Shown one piece after another: positions 44,236 to 53,715 of a stretch of 64,000 bases of DNA (positions are counted from its first letter, which is position 1; each line of letters starts with the position of its first letter). Under the pieces are notes generated by a model. It was given only the letters and a program-made list of their open reading frames with translations, was not told the DNA's origin and did no database searches. The translations under genes and the position numbers were made by a program. This stretch comes from Pseudophaeobacter profundi. Lineage in GTDB: Bacteria; Pseudomonadota; Alphaproteobacteria; Rhodobacterales; Rhodobacteraceae. Where the stretch lies: contig NZ_JARJEF010000010.1 in NCBI RefSeq assembly GCF_029697505.1, forward strand, positions 100,216 through 164,215. Direction: 5' to 3'.

Positions 44236-45666
44236 ATGGGCGATTTTGACGATCCCTTTGCGGAACCGGGGGATACCGACAAGACGGTGATCCGCCCCAA
44301 TCCCGGTGGTCGCCGTTCTGCATCGCCGCAGCCGATCACGCCGCAGCCTGATGCGGCCCCGGCTGAAGGTGCCGCCTCTGACGCGGCCATTGGTGTGCCT
44401 CAGGCTGCGACCCCGTCGGGCCAGAAGGCTTCTCTGACGGGTCAATCAGGTGCCGGAACACCTGCTCAGATGGCACTGACAGGGATGAATCCCTTGGCGG
44501 CCTGTGCCTCGGCGCTGTTTGCCCTGATCAGCCGTATCCGCAACCGCGCCCAGCATATGGACCCGGACGGGTTGCGCAAAAAAGTGGTTGCCGAGGTGCG
44601 CGCTTTTGAAAATCGGGCGCTGCAGGCTGGGATCGCGGCGCAGACCGTAAAGGTCGCCCGCTATGCGCTTTGTGCGACCCTGGATGATGTGGTGCTGAAT
44701 ACCCCCTGGGGCGGGCAATCCAGCTGGGGGCTACAATCCATGGTGGGCACCTTTCATCGCGAAACCGTTGGCGGCGATCGGTTCTACGATCTGTTGGCCC
44801 GGCTGGAAAAAGAACCCGGTGCCAATATCGACATGCTGGAATTTCTGTACATGTGCATGTCGCTTGGCTTTGAGGGGCGGCTGCGGATTGAACAGGGCGG
44901 CGCAGAAAAACATCTGCAAATTCGGGCTGCTCTGGCGCGGATCCTGCGCAATCAGCGTGGGCCGATTGAACGCGATTTGTCGCCCCATTGGGAAGGTGTG
45001 AGCAAGCCTTTCAAAGTGCTGTCTGCCTGGCGTCTTGTCTGGATCGCGTTGGGGGTGACTGCGGCTCTGCTGCTGGCGCAGTTTCTGGGTCTAAGCTGGA
45101 CCCTGTCCAACAAGACTGAAAATGTGGTCGGGAAGTTGACCATTGTTGATGCCGGGCCGCCTGCACAATTGGCACGCCGTGCGCCTCCACCCCCGCCGCC
45201 TCCGCCGATCCAGACACTGGAGGAACAGGTGGCAAAAGTCGCCGATTTTCTGGGGCCTGAAATCGATGAGGGCATCGTTTCAGTGTTTCAAAAGGGCAAT
45301 ACCCTGATCATTCGGCTTGCGGGGTCGGGGATGTTCGGGTCCGGCTCGGATCAGTTGAGCACGGGCTTTCAGACCCCGGTAACGCGGGTGGCCGAGGCAC
45401 TGAACGACGAAAAGGGCCGGGTCATCGTTGCGGGCCATTCGGATAATATCCCTATCCGGTCTTCGCGGTTTCCGTCCAATATGGCGCTGTCGCTGGCGCG
45501 GGCCAAATCGGTGATGAATGGCATGTCACGGGTGCTGAACGATCCTGGCAGACTGTCGGCCGAGGGGCGGGCCGAGAAAGAGCCGATTGCCGATAATGGC
45601 ACCCGCGAAGGGCGCGCCAAAAATCGCCGTATTGAAATCTTGCTGGTGCAGGAGGTCGACCAATGA
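44236..45666 (+). CDS. tssL: T6SS membrane protein TssL with OmpA domain (DotU-OmpA)
   Basis: The 476-residue product has an 80-residue disordered head, a DotU domain (about 85-260, with MNPLAACASALFALISRIRN, LCATLDDVVLNTPWG and CMSLGFEGRLRI), a membrane helix at 264-285 and a C-terminal OmpA peptidoglycan-binding domain (about 330-476, with GHSDNIPIRSSRFPSNMALS and AKNRRIEILLVQ). Such extended TssL forms anchor the complex to the wall. The stop overlaps the tssM start by ATGA. Confidence 0.95.
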   Translation: MGDFDDPFAEPGDTDKTVIRPNPGGRRSASPQPITPQPDAAPAEGAASDAAIGVPQAATPSGQKASLTGQSGAGTPAQMALTGMNPLAACASALFALISRIRNRAQHMDPDGLRKKVVAEVRAFENRALQAGIAAQTVKVARYALCATLDDVVLNTPWGGQSSWGLQSMVGTFHRETVGGDRFYDLLARLEKEPGANIDMLEFLYMCMSLGFEGRLRIEQGGAEKHLQIRAALARILRNQRGPIERDLSPHWEGVSKPFKVLSAWRLVWIALGVTAALLLAQFLGLSWTLSNKTENVVGKLTIVDAGPPAQLARRAPPPPPPPPIQTLEEQVAKVADFLGPEIDEGIVSVFQKGNTLIIRLAGSGMFGSGSDQLSTGFQTPVTRVAEALNDEKGRVIVAGHSDNIPIRSSRFPSNMALSLARAKSVMNGMSRVLNDPGRLSAEGRAEKEPIADNGTREGRAKNRRIEILLVQEVDQ

Positions 45667-48600
45667 TCCGCCGCTATCTTCTGCCGTTGTTGCGCTCGCT
45701 TTATTCAGCGCTTGTCTTGTTGGCCATCGTTTTGTCGGCCTGCGTCTGGTTTTTTGCCCCCTATCTTGGCAGTGCCGATTGGCGCCCCTTTGATAGTATT
45801 CAGGCGCGGATGATTGCTATTGCTGTCATCTGGGTGGTGGTGCTGGCGATCATCACCTTGGTGTTCTGGCTGCGGCGGCGACGGGATCGCAAGATGGCAG
45901 ATGATATGGTCGAAGCGGTTGAAACCGTGGATGACGATGATGTCATGCTGGAAGAGCTGGGCGAACTGCGTAACAAGTTCAAACAGGCAATGACAGCGCT
46001 GCGTAAATCCAAGAATGGCCGCAGGCATCTGAATGTGCTGCCCTGGTATGTGATGATTGGTCCGCCAGGGGCGGGGAAGACCACGGCGATTGTAAACTCT
46101 GGTCTGCAGTTCCCGCTGGCGGATAAGCTGGGGAAGGCCGCCATTGGCGGGGTTGGCGGCACGCGAAACTGTGATTGGTGGTTTACCAATGAGGCGGTGC
46201 TGATCGACACCGCCGGGCGCTACACTACTCAGGAAAGCGATGCCGAAGCAGATAACGCGGCCTGGCTGGGCTTTTTGGGCCTGTTGAAAAAATACCGCAA
46301 ACGCCAGCCGATAAACGGGGCACTGGTGGCGATTTCTCTGTCAGATCTGTCCCTGCAGGATGAGGTCACGCAGCAAGCACATGCCCAGGCGGTGCGCCGC
46401 CGTCTGTCAGAGCTGCGCGAGAGGCTTGGCGTGCGCTTTCCGGTCTATGTGCTATTCACCAAAGCGGATCTGATCGCGGGGTTCCAGGAATATTTTGACA
46501 GTCTTGGCAAGGAAGAGCGCGAACAGGTCTGGGGCTTTACCCTGCCGTTGGGCAAAACCAAAAAAGACCCGGCTGCGATTGAACATTTTGACGCGGAATT
46601 TGCCGCGCTTCTGGGGCAGATGAACGCGCAGCTGCTAGAAAAAATGCAGACCGAGACGGACCACCAGCGCCGTGCCCTGGTGGCGGGGTTTCCTGGCCAA
46701 GTGGCTGCTATGCGCAGCGTTGCCAAGGCTTTCCTAAACGAGGTGTTTCAGGATAATCGCTACGAACAGCGTCAGATGCTGCGTGGCGTTTATTTCACCT
46801 CGGGCACCCAGGAAGGCACCCCGATTGACCGCCTGATGCTGGGCATGGCGCAGACCTTTGGCATTGGCCGTCAGGCGATTGGCACTGGTCAGGGGGCAGG
46901 GCGCTCATACTTTTTGACCCGCTTGTTCGAAGGCGTGCTGTTCCCCGAGGCGGGCCTGGTTTCTGCCGATGACAAGGTTGAACGGCGCTATCGCTGGACC
47001 CGACGGCTGGCCATTGCCGCGACGGTCCTGGTGGCGGCTGCCATGGGTGGGCTATGGGTGAATTCCTATCTGAAAAATGCCGACTTCATTCGCCAGGCCG
47101 AACAGCAGGTGAGTGCCTATCAAGAGGCGGCCGGCACGCTGCCTTCTAGCCCAGTGGGTGATACCGACCTGGTGCCCGTGGCTGCGGCGCTGAACCTGCT
47201 GCGGGACATGCCGGGTAATCCCGTGCTTTCTGATCCAGAGCCGGACCGCGCCATGACCTACGGCCTATATCAAGGCGAGGTCATTGGCACCCAGACTGCC
47301 CAGACCTATCGTGCGGCGCTCAACCAACGCCTTCTTCCGCGGCTGCTGGTGCGTCTGGAAGAACAGATTGCAGGTAATGTGAATAACCCAGATGTGCTGT
47401 ATGAGGCGCTGAAAATCTATTTGATGCTTGGGCTTCAGGGGCCGATGAACCCGGATCTGGTTAAAGAATGGATGCGGCTTGACTGGGAACTGGTGGCCTA
47501 TCCGGGGGCCGCACGTGCGGCGCTGCGCAGTGATTTGATGGATCATCTGTCTGCCCTGCTGTCGCAGCCAATGGAAGAGATTGCGTTGAACGGCCCGCTG
47601 GTCGAACAGGTGCAAAGCATCCTGTCTGAAATGCCACTGGCGCAGCGGGTCTACAATGGGATCATCAATTCCAATCAGGCCACCAGTCTGCCGAAATGGC
47701 GTCTGACAGAGATAGGCGGCCCTTCGGTCAAACGGGCGTTGGTGCGCAGTTCAGGCAAACCTCTGAACGAGGGGGTCGAGGGCATCTTTACCTATGACGG
47801 CTTTAACAACACCTTCTTGCCAGAGGCGGTAAGTGTTTCGGAACGGGTGCAGAATGAGGCCTGGGTGCTGGGGCAACGGGCAGGTGAAGGCCAAAGCGAA
47901 GCCGCGCTTCTTGCGCTAAGCCGGGATGTGTTGGACCTGTATTATAACGATTATATCAGCCGCTATGACCAGATCCTGGGTGATGTGGATATCGTCCCGC
48001 TGGAATCCCTGAGCCATGCGGTCGAGGTGACCAATGTGCTGTCCGGCCCCACCTCGCCGATTATGAATATCCTGACGGAAATCAGCCGCGAAACCCGGCT
48101 GGCGGAAGATCGCTCTACGCTGGATTCGGATGCCTTGAATGAAGGTGTGTCGCAGGTGGTCGGGATCGAAACCCGCTCTGGGCTTTCCATTCAGGGTCAA
48201 ATCCTGTTGGAGGCCCTGGTCAGTTCGGCGGCGAATGCGCCGGGCGAGACGGCAAAGCCGCCGGGGGCCTATGTGCAGGAGCGGTTCCAATGGCTGCATG
48301 ATCTGGTGGCCCGTCCAGAAGGGCAGCCTTCGCGGCTTGATGATCTGATGGGGTCATTGCAACTGGTCTATCAAGAGCTGAACAAAATGTCGTTCAGCGG
48401 TGTCACCTCGGGGGAAAGTGGGCAGGCGCTGCTTCAGTTCCAGCAGGTGGCCTCGCGGATTGATGGCCCGATACAACGCTGGGCGACGCAGGTTTCGACC
48501 GGTTCCTCGGGGATTACCTCGGAAGGGACGCGGGCTTCTATCAATGCGCGCTGGCAATCTGCGGTGTTGCCGTTCTGCGAAAAGGCGTTGGACAACCGAT

Positions 48601-49235
48601 ATCCGTTTAATCGGCGCGCGCGGGCGGATGTGGCCATGGTGGACTTTGCCAAGCTGTTTGCGCCGGGTGGGTTGATTGATGGGTTTTTTGACGAAAACCT
48701 GCTGAAATACGTTGATACCCGCAGTCGGCCCTGGACCTGGAAGCGGGTGAATGATGTCGATCTGGGCATCAGCCAAGCGGTGTTGCAGCAGATGCAATAT
48801 GCCGCTGAAATCCGCGATGCCTTTTTCAATAGCAGTGCCAATCCGGCAGTGCAGTTTCAGATCACGCCCAAGGCTTTGGACCCCAAGGCAAAAGAGGTCC
48901 TATTGGAGATTGATGGCTCCAAGGTTGCCTATAATCACCGTATGGGCCAACCCACCCCGGTTGCGGTCAACTGGCCTGGATCGGTGGGTCTGGCCCGCAT
49001 TACCCTGTTGCCGCAACGGCGGGGCAATGAAAATACTCTATCCCGCGATGGACCGTGGGCCTGGTTCCGCCTGTTGGACGCAGCCGAGGTGCGGCGCACC
49101 AATGTCAGTGATCGGCGGCGGGTGAATTTCCGTGTCGGTGGCCGCCTTGCCCTGTTTGAGCTACAGTCGGGATCGGTTGTGAATCCCTTTGCCCTGCCTG
49201 CAATGGCCAAATTCAACTGCCCGAAGTCGATGTAA
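45663..49235 (+). CDS. tssM: T6SS membrane protein TssM (IcmF)
   Basis: The 1190-residue product has two N-terminal helices (about 5-30 and 40-65), a cytoplasmic NTPase-like domain with Walker A GPPGAGKTT at 133-141 and VLIDTAGRY, and a third helix near 455-475, then a large periplasmic part. It forms the inner-membrane and periplasmic channel scaffold with TssL. No TssJ lipoprotein is seen next to it. The stop overlaps the tagF start by one base (TAATG). Confidence 0.95.
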   Translation: MIRRYLLPLLRSLYSALVLLAIVLSACVWFFAPYLGSADWRPFDSIQARMIAIAVIWVVVLAIITLVFWLRRRRDRKMADDMVEAVETVDDDDVMLEELGELRNKFKQAMTALRKSKNGRRHLNVLPWYVMIGPPGAGKTTAIVNSGLQFPLADKLGKAAIGGVGGTRNCDWWFTNEAVLIDTAGRYTTQESDAEADNAAWLGFLGLLKKYRKRQPINGALVAISLSDLSLQDEVTQQAHAQAVRRRLSELRERLGVRFPVYVLFTKADLIAGFQEYFDSLGKEEREQVWGFTLPLGKTKKDPAAIEHFDAEFAALLGQMNAQLLEKMQTETDHQRRALVAGFPGQVAAMRSVAKAFLNEVFQDNRYEQRQMLRGVYFTSGTQEGTPIDRLMLGMAQTFGIGRQAIGTGQGAGRSYFLTRLFEGVLFPEAGLVSADDKVERRYRWTRRLAIAATVLVAAAMGGLWVNSYLKNADFIRQAEQQVSAYQEAAGTLPSSPVGDTDLVPVAAALNLLRDMPGNPVLSDPEPDRAMTYGLYQGEVIGTQTAQTYRAALNQRLLPRLLVRLEEQIAGNVNNPDVLYEALKIYLMLGLQGPMNPDLVKEWMRLDWELVAYPGAARAALRSDLMDHLSALLSQPMEEIALNGPLVEQVQSILSEMPLAQRVYNGIINSNQATSLPKWRLTEIGGPSVKRALVRSSGKPLNEGVEGIFTYDGFNNTFLPEAVSVSERVQNEAWVLGQRAGEGQSEAALLALSRDVLDLYYNDYISRYDQILGDVDIVPLESLSHAVEVTNVLSGPTSPIMNILTEISRETRLAEDRSTLDSDALNEGVSQVVGIETRSGLSIQGQILLEALVSSAANAPGETAKPPGAYVQERFQWLHDLVARPEGQPSRLDDLMGSLQLVYQELNKMSFSGVTSGESGQALLQFQQVASRIDGPIQRWATQVSTGSSGITSEGTRASINARWQSAVLPFCEKALDNRYPFNRRARADVAMVDFAKLFAPGGLIDGFFDENLLKYVDTRSRPWTWKRVNDVDLGISQAVLQQMQYAAEIRDAFFNSSANPAVQFQITPKALDPKAKEVLLEIDGSKVAYNHRMGQPTPVAVNWPGSVGLARITLLPQRRGNENTLSRDGPWAWFRLLDAAEVRRTNVSDRRRVNFRVGGRLALFELQSGSVVNPFALPAMAKFNCPKSM

Positions 49236-49930
49236 TGGGGCATGTTTTTGGAGCCTTTGGCAAGATGCCGGCAGTTGGAGATTTCTTTCGTACCAACGTG
49301 CCGCCTGGCTTTGTGCGGGTCTGGGACGCCTGGTTGCAACAGCTGCTGCTTACGGCGCAGGCGCAGTATGGCGACCAGTTTGATCCGCACTATATGTCGG
49401 CCCCCTTGTGGCGTTTTACCCTGGCAGCGGGGGCGGCAGGGCCACGCAAGATCATGGGCGTTCTGATGCCTTCGGTGGATCGGGTGGGTCGCCGTTTTCC
49501 CTTGACCCTGATGGTGCCGCTTGGCGGGTCTGCTGCCCCGGCGCAGGATCATTTTCAGGCCTCTGCCTTGTTTGAGCAGATGGAAAATATTGCGCTTTCC
49601 ACGCTTGAACAGGATATATCCAAATCCCGGTTGGAGACCGATCTGGCGGCGTTGTCCCTGGCTGATATGCCGCGTCCCGCGCCGATACAGCAGGTGGAGG
49701 GGAGCCTTGTTTTTCGCGGTGCCGATGACAGTTGTGGCAGCGATCCGCGGCTTGATGCCCAGCTGGCCGGCGTTTTAATGGCGGAAAAATCCCCTGCGGG
49801 CTGCCTGTGGAGCACCCATCTGGCAAGCGGGCCGCGCCTGATGGTCACAGAGCATCTTCCGCAGGGGAAAGCGGCGCTTGGTCTGTTTGATCTTGGTGCC
49901 CCCATCTGGCAGGAGGCTTCGCCACTATGA
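49235..49930 (+). CDS. tagF: T6SS accessory protein TagF (ImpM)
   Basis: The 231-residue product begins with VFGAFGKMPAVGDFFRTNVP, the TagF signature, and has PSVDRVGRRFPLTLMVPLG. TagF is known in Pseudomonas as a post-translational repressor that sequesters Fha. Its overlap with pppA fits regulation of firing. In some alphaproteobacteria TagF and PppA are fused; here they are separate but share ATGA. Confidence 0.92.
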   Translation: MGHVFGAFGKMPAVGDFFRTNVPPGFVRVWDAWLQQLLLTAQAQYGDQFDPHYMSAPLWRFTLAAGAAGPRKIMGVLMPSVDRVGRRFPLTLMVPLGGSAAPAQDHFQASALFEQMENIALSTLEQDISKSRLETDLAALSLADMPRPAPIQQVEGSLVFRGADDSCGSDPRLDAQLAGVLMAEKSPAGCLWSTHLASGPRLMVTEHLPQGKAALGLFDLGAPIWQEASPL

Positions 49931-50649
49931 CAGAGAACTTGACCTATCGCTATGTGGCGCAGACCCATGTCGGGTTGAAGCGCCGGGTAAATGAGGATGC
50001 AATCCTAGCGCTACCAGAGCATGACATCTGGCTGGTGTCAGATGGTATGGGCGGCCATCAGGCGGGCGATTTTGCCAGCGCGCTGATCGTGGATGCCGTG
50101 GCCACCCTGGCGCAGGGGCTTGATCCCGCGGCCAAAATGCATGGGCTGCGTGACAGGATACAGGGCGCCCATCGCGCAATCCAGACCGAGGCAGAGTTAC
50201 GCGGCGGGGCCACCATCGGTGCAACGGTTGTCGCATTGATCCTGGCCAATGGGCATTTTGTTGGCATCTGGGCTGGTGACAGCCGTCTCTACCGCCTGCG
50301 CGACGGCGAGATTGCCCTTCTGACCCAGGATCATTCTGCAGTGGCTGAATATGTAAAGGCCGGCAAGATGAGCTGGGATGAAGCAGAACAACACCCGCAG
50401 TCCAACGCAATCACCCGCGCGGTTGGCGTCGGCGATGAGCTGGATTTGGATAAGGTGCGCGGAACCATTGCGTCGGGGGATCGCTTTTTGCTTTGCTCGG
50501 ATGGGCTGACCAAATATGCTAGCTTTGCAATACTGCAAGACGTGCTGTCCACCGCGCCGCTTGAAACTGTTGGCGACCGGCTGTTGCAGATCGCCCTGAA
50601 CGGCGGCGGTGCGGATAATATCTCGCATATCGTTGTAGATGTGATCTAA
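49927..50649 (+). CDS. pppA: PP2C-type protein phosphatase PppA
   Basis: The 240-residue product has the PP2C metal-binding pattern: VNEDAIL (Asp24), SDGMGGHQAGDFAS (Asp39, Gly40), IWAGDSRLYRL and the closing GGADNISHIVVDVI. In T6SS it removes the phosphates placed by PpkA and so switches firing off. It is the last gene of the plus-strand block and converges with ppkA across 66 bases. Confidence 0.93.
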   Translation: MTENLTYRYVAQTHVGLKRRVNEDAILALPEHDIWLVSDGMGGHQAGDFASALIVDAVATLAQGLDPAAKMHGLRDRIQGAHRAIQTEAELRGGATIGATVVALILANGHFVGIWAGDSRLYRLRDGEIALLTQDHSAVAEYVKAGKMSWDEAEQHPQSNAITRAVGVGDELDLDKVRGTIASGDRFLLCSDGLTKYASFAILQDVLSTAPLETVGDRLLQIALNGGGADNISHIVVDVI

Positions 50650-50715
50650 AGTCTCCCACGTTTCATGTGAACGGCGGGCGGCTTTAGGCGGATAGGAAAT
50701 ACCACCGAACGGAAC

Positions 50716-52863
50716 CTAGGGCAGGGCGGTTTCCAGTATTCTGGAATCCAGTGACAGGATCAGCCCTTCGTCCTTAATACTGTTCTCTTTCAGGGATTCG
50801 GCGAAGCCCACCGCGCTTTCAGACGTGGGTCGCAGGCCGGCAAAGAGCGGTTCTGTGGAGTGCAGCATCAATATCCGGCTTTTGCCCAGGGTGCTGTCAT
50901 CGACCCGAAAGGCCAGGCCGCCGTTCTCTGCGGAATCTGCCAGACTATAGGCCACCCGCACCGGCACTGGCCCGGCAGCACCTGCGCGCAGATCGGCAAT
51001 TGCATTGCCCTGGCGAGAAATATTGGGCAGCAAATGAAAGACATTCCCGGATACATCCAAAATAGACACAGTCAGATAACCGCTGGTCATTGTGGCTGGA
51101 ATTACCACATCAATCACTGGGTTTTCCCCGACAAAGAAGCGGCCCGAGGGATTGGGGCTGCCGTCGCCACCGACCTGAAAGGCAACTTCTAGATCGCCTG
51201 TCGGGGCCTTGGGCAGGGCTGTCTCTACCACGCAAAGGGCTGGATTCAATACCTCGGTGTCCAGGGCAATTTCGCGCGTGCCGACCATTTTGCGCAGGCT
51301 GTCAAACAGCTGCACACGGGTCGCTGGTTTGGCAAGGGTGCCAGTGATTTTGACTGTGTCATCAGGGGCAAAACCGCCTCCGGAGGTCCCCCCCGTAACC
51401 CGAAGCGGGCCGCAGTCTTCAAAGCCGCCGACCAGTCCGCGCACCTGTGCGATTGGGAGAACCGGCAGCCGATAGGTGATTTCTGCCCGTCCGGTCATGC
51501 CACCGGGCAGTCCTTCCTTGAACAGGGCATTCAGCCGCGCTGCCAGCTCTGGATCGGTGGTAACACCGCTGAGTTTTGCCTGATTGTTGCTAACCGCAAG
51601 ACGCCAGTTCTGTACGTCCATCATCGGCGCGACCATGGCCAGGATGTCGTCGCCCCAAGTGTCGGAAATGTCCCCCTGCGCGAGGGTCAGATCAGCCTGT
51701 TCGACCAAGGCCGCCAGGGCATCACTGCTATCCTGCGAGGGCATGTTGCCAATGGCGCGCGTTTGCCCGGATTCTGGTTTTTCGACAATCAGCGTGAAGG
51801 GATCTGCCCGCGGATAAGTTGGCCCCAAGACGCTGTCCAAAGCACCGCTGAAATAGGCGCCAAGGGTTGCAACGACCAGCACAAGGCCCACCAGCCCAGC
51901 CAGGATCGGCGTCTTGCTACGGCTGGTTTTGGCCGGGGTTGGCTTGCTGTCGCGCTTTTCCGCCGGATTTGGGGCAACCGACGGCACAATGATCGTGGCC
52001 TCCTCTTGCAAAGGAGCTGGCTCGGGCGCTTGCGGGTCGTTCAGATTGTCCAGAAAGGATAATACCTCGGCTGCGCTGCCCAGGCGGGTGTCTGGATTGG
52101 GGTCGCACATCCGCTGAATAAGCCGTTGAAATGGTTCGGGCAGCCCCTCTGTATTCAGTGGTTTTTGTTTGTTTTCAACCACCTCCATCGGATTGGCACC
52201 CAGCGACGGGGCGGCGCCGCGGAAATTGGCCAAGAGCAATGCGCCAAGCGCGTAGACATCGGCCCGCGCATCGGTCTGCCCCGCCATCTGTTCTGGCGCC
52301 GCGTAGGAATATTTCCCTGCAAATTCATTGCCAACAATGGTTTCTGCGCCGGGCTTGGTGTCTTTGGCGATGCCAAAATCAATGATAACCGCCTGCGCCG
52401 GATCGCCGTCGCGCAGGATGATATTGTCTGGGCTAAGATCGCGATGCACGATATTTCGGGCATGGGCCGCCTTCAGGCCTTCGGCGACACGGCGACAAAT
52501 CACCAAGAGATCTGCGGCCTCCATTGGCCCCTGTTTCAGCTTTTTGTCCAGACCGGGTCCATCGACATAGTCCATCAACAGATAGATATGGCCGTCGGGT
52601 GTGCGGTGATTTTCGGAATAGCGCACCACCGCGTCGTGCCGGATTTCGCGGATGTTTTCTTCGCGGGCCATCAAGACGGTAAAGTCTTCGTTGCCGGAAA
52701 GCTCATGCTTGAGCACCTTGATGGCGACAAGGTTGCCGGAGATTTCCGAGCGCGCCTTATAGACGTCCGAGGTGCCGCCCCGGCCCAACAGCATCTCAAT
52801 GCGATATGTATTGTTCAGCAAATCGCCGGGCTGGAACATGTCACTTGGCCGAGAGCTTATCAT
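50716..52863 (-). CDS. ppkA: T6SS serine/threonine kinase PpkA with periplasmic DUF4384-like region
   Basis: The 715-residue product has a Hanks-type kinase domain (about 18-270): glycine loop LLGRGGTSDVYKA, Lys49, catalytic HRDLSPDN (Asp142, Asn147) and the DFG motif (Asp162). A linker leads to one membrane helix (about 323-345). The 370 periplasmic residues carry a Cys pair and a part similar in order to the TonB-like protein at 18555-20015 (YLTVSILDVSGNVFHLLPN against YIYVDYFDAAGDVIHLSPN). It probably senses an envelope signal and phosphorylates Fha. It converges with pppA. ATG 52863 was chosen; a second ATG at residue 9 is possible. Confidence 0.9.
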   Translation of the reverse strand: MISSRPSDMFQPGDLLNNTYRIEMLLGRGGTSDVYKARSEISGNLVAIKVLKHELSGNEDFTVLMAREENIREIRHDAVVRYSENHRTPDGHIYLLMDYVDGPGLDKKLKQGPMEAADLLVICRRVAEGLKAAHARNIVHRDLSPDNIILRDGDPAQAVIIDFGIAKDTKPGAETIVGNEFAGKYSYAAPEQMAGQTDARADVYALGALLLANFRGAAPSLGANPMEVVENKQKPLNTEGLPEPFQRLIQRMCDPNPDTRLGSAAEVLSFLDNLNDPQAPEPAPLQEEATIIVPSVAPNPAEKRDSKPTPAKTSRSKTPILAGLVGLVLVVATLGAYFSGALDSVLGPTYPRADPFTLIVEKPESGQTRAIGNMPSQDSSDALAALVEQADLTLAQGDISDTWGDDILAMVAPMMDVQNWRLAVSNNQAKLSGVTTDPELAARLNALFKEGLPGGMTGRAEITYRLPVLPIAQVRGLVGGFEDCGPLRVTGGTSGGGFAPDDTVKITGTLAKPATRVQLFDSLRKMVGTREIALDTEVLNPALCVVETALPKAPTGDLEVAFQVGGDGSPNPSGRFFVGENPVIDVVIPATMTSGYLTVSILDVSGNVFHLLPNISRQGNAIADLRAGAAGPVPVRVAYSLADSAENGGLAFRVDDSTLGKSRILMLHSTEPLFAGLRPTSESAVGFAESLKENSIKDEGLILSLDSRILETALP

Positions 52864-52974
52864 GCGCCTTGGCCCTTATCGGCTGGCACTGATTGCAGCG
52901 GGACATTGCACAGGGGCACAACAGATCCGCCTGATTGTGCAGGCCCCGGTGCGGCCATGGGGAAAAGCACCGGG

Positions 52975-53553
52975 TTAGCCCAGAGCCTGGAATTCTACCC
53001 GGCGGTTTTCATCCGCGCGCGGATCATTGGCATTATAGGGGGCTGTTTCGCCCATGCCGATGGCGCGCAGCATGTTTTCGGCAACGCCGCAGGTGCTGAC
53101 CAGATAGCGGCGGACTTCTTTGGCGCGCAGTAGCGACAGCCGTTCGTTATAGGGCGCCGAGCCAGAACTGTCGGTATGGCCGATGATCTGAAAAACCGTG
53201 CCCTCCATCGCCTTCATCGAGGCGCACATATTGGCCAGCTTGGGCTGCTGATCGGCGCGCAGGGCAGCGCTGTCAAAATCAAAAGAGATCTGCACATTGA
53301 TTTGCGACTGCCGTTCAACTGGCGTGTATTCGTCGCTTGCGGCGGCCACGGTCGCGGTTTCCTGGGTGTCAGCTGCCGCGGCCGTGTCGGCCCCACTGGG
53401 TACGATCACCAGACCTCGGGTTTTTTGCTGTTCAAAGGCTTTGGTGATCTCTTCGACAGAGAGTTCCTGATTGCTGTCTTGTGCCTGCGCCAGGGAGACC
53501 TGAAAAAGCAGGGCGGAACAGAGACAGGCAATACCAAACTTAATGCGGACCAT
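52975..53553 (-). CDS. OmpA-family periplasmic or outer-membrane protein
   Basis: The 192-residue product has a signal peptide (GIACLCSALLFQVSLAQA), a 60-residue spacer, and an OmpA C-terminal domain (about 85-192, with FDFDSAALRADQQPKLANM, IIGHTDSSGSAPYNERLS and ENRRVEFQALG). No lipobox is visible. It sits directly upstream of ppkA in the same direction and may be co-transcribed with it. It probably binds peptidoglycan. Confidence 0.88.
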   Translation of the reverse strand: MVRIKFGIACLCSALLFQVSLAQAQDSNQELSVEEITKAFEQQKTRGLVIVPSGADTAAAADTQETATVAAASDEYTPVERQSQINVQISFDFDSAALRADQQPKLANMCASMKAMEGTVFQIIGHTDSSGSAPYNERLSLLRAKEVRRYLVSTCGVAENMLRAIGMGETAPYNANDPRADENRRVEFQALG

Positions 53554-53715
53554 AACGTGCCCCCTATACTGAAAAACAACTCACGAAAAAGTCTATACCA
53601 CAGGATCGGTTCTGCCAATGGGGCGGCGGGGATAAGATCGTCGCGGGGGCGACAAAAGGCTTTACTCGCCGTGGCTACCGTTCTTGAATGAGGTTGGTAT
53701 TGAGTAGAGGATGTT

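Noticed and set aside
50658-50673. CGTTTCATGTGAACGG, similar to chromosomal parS
   Set aside because: Only about 11 of 16 bases fit TGTTTCACGTGAAACA and the two halves do not pair well.
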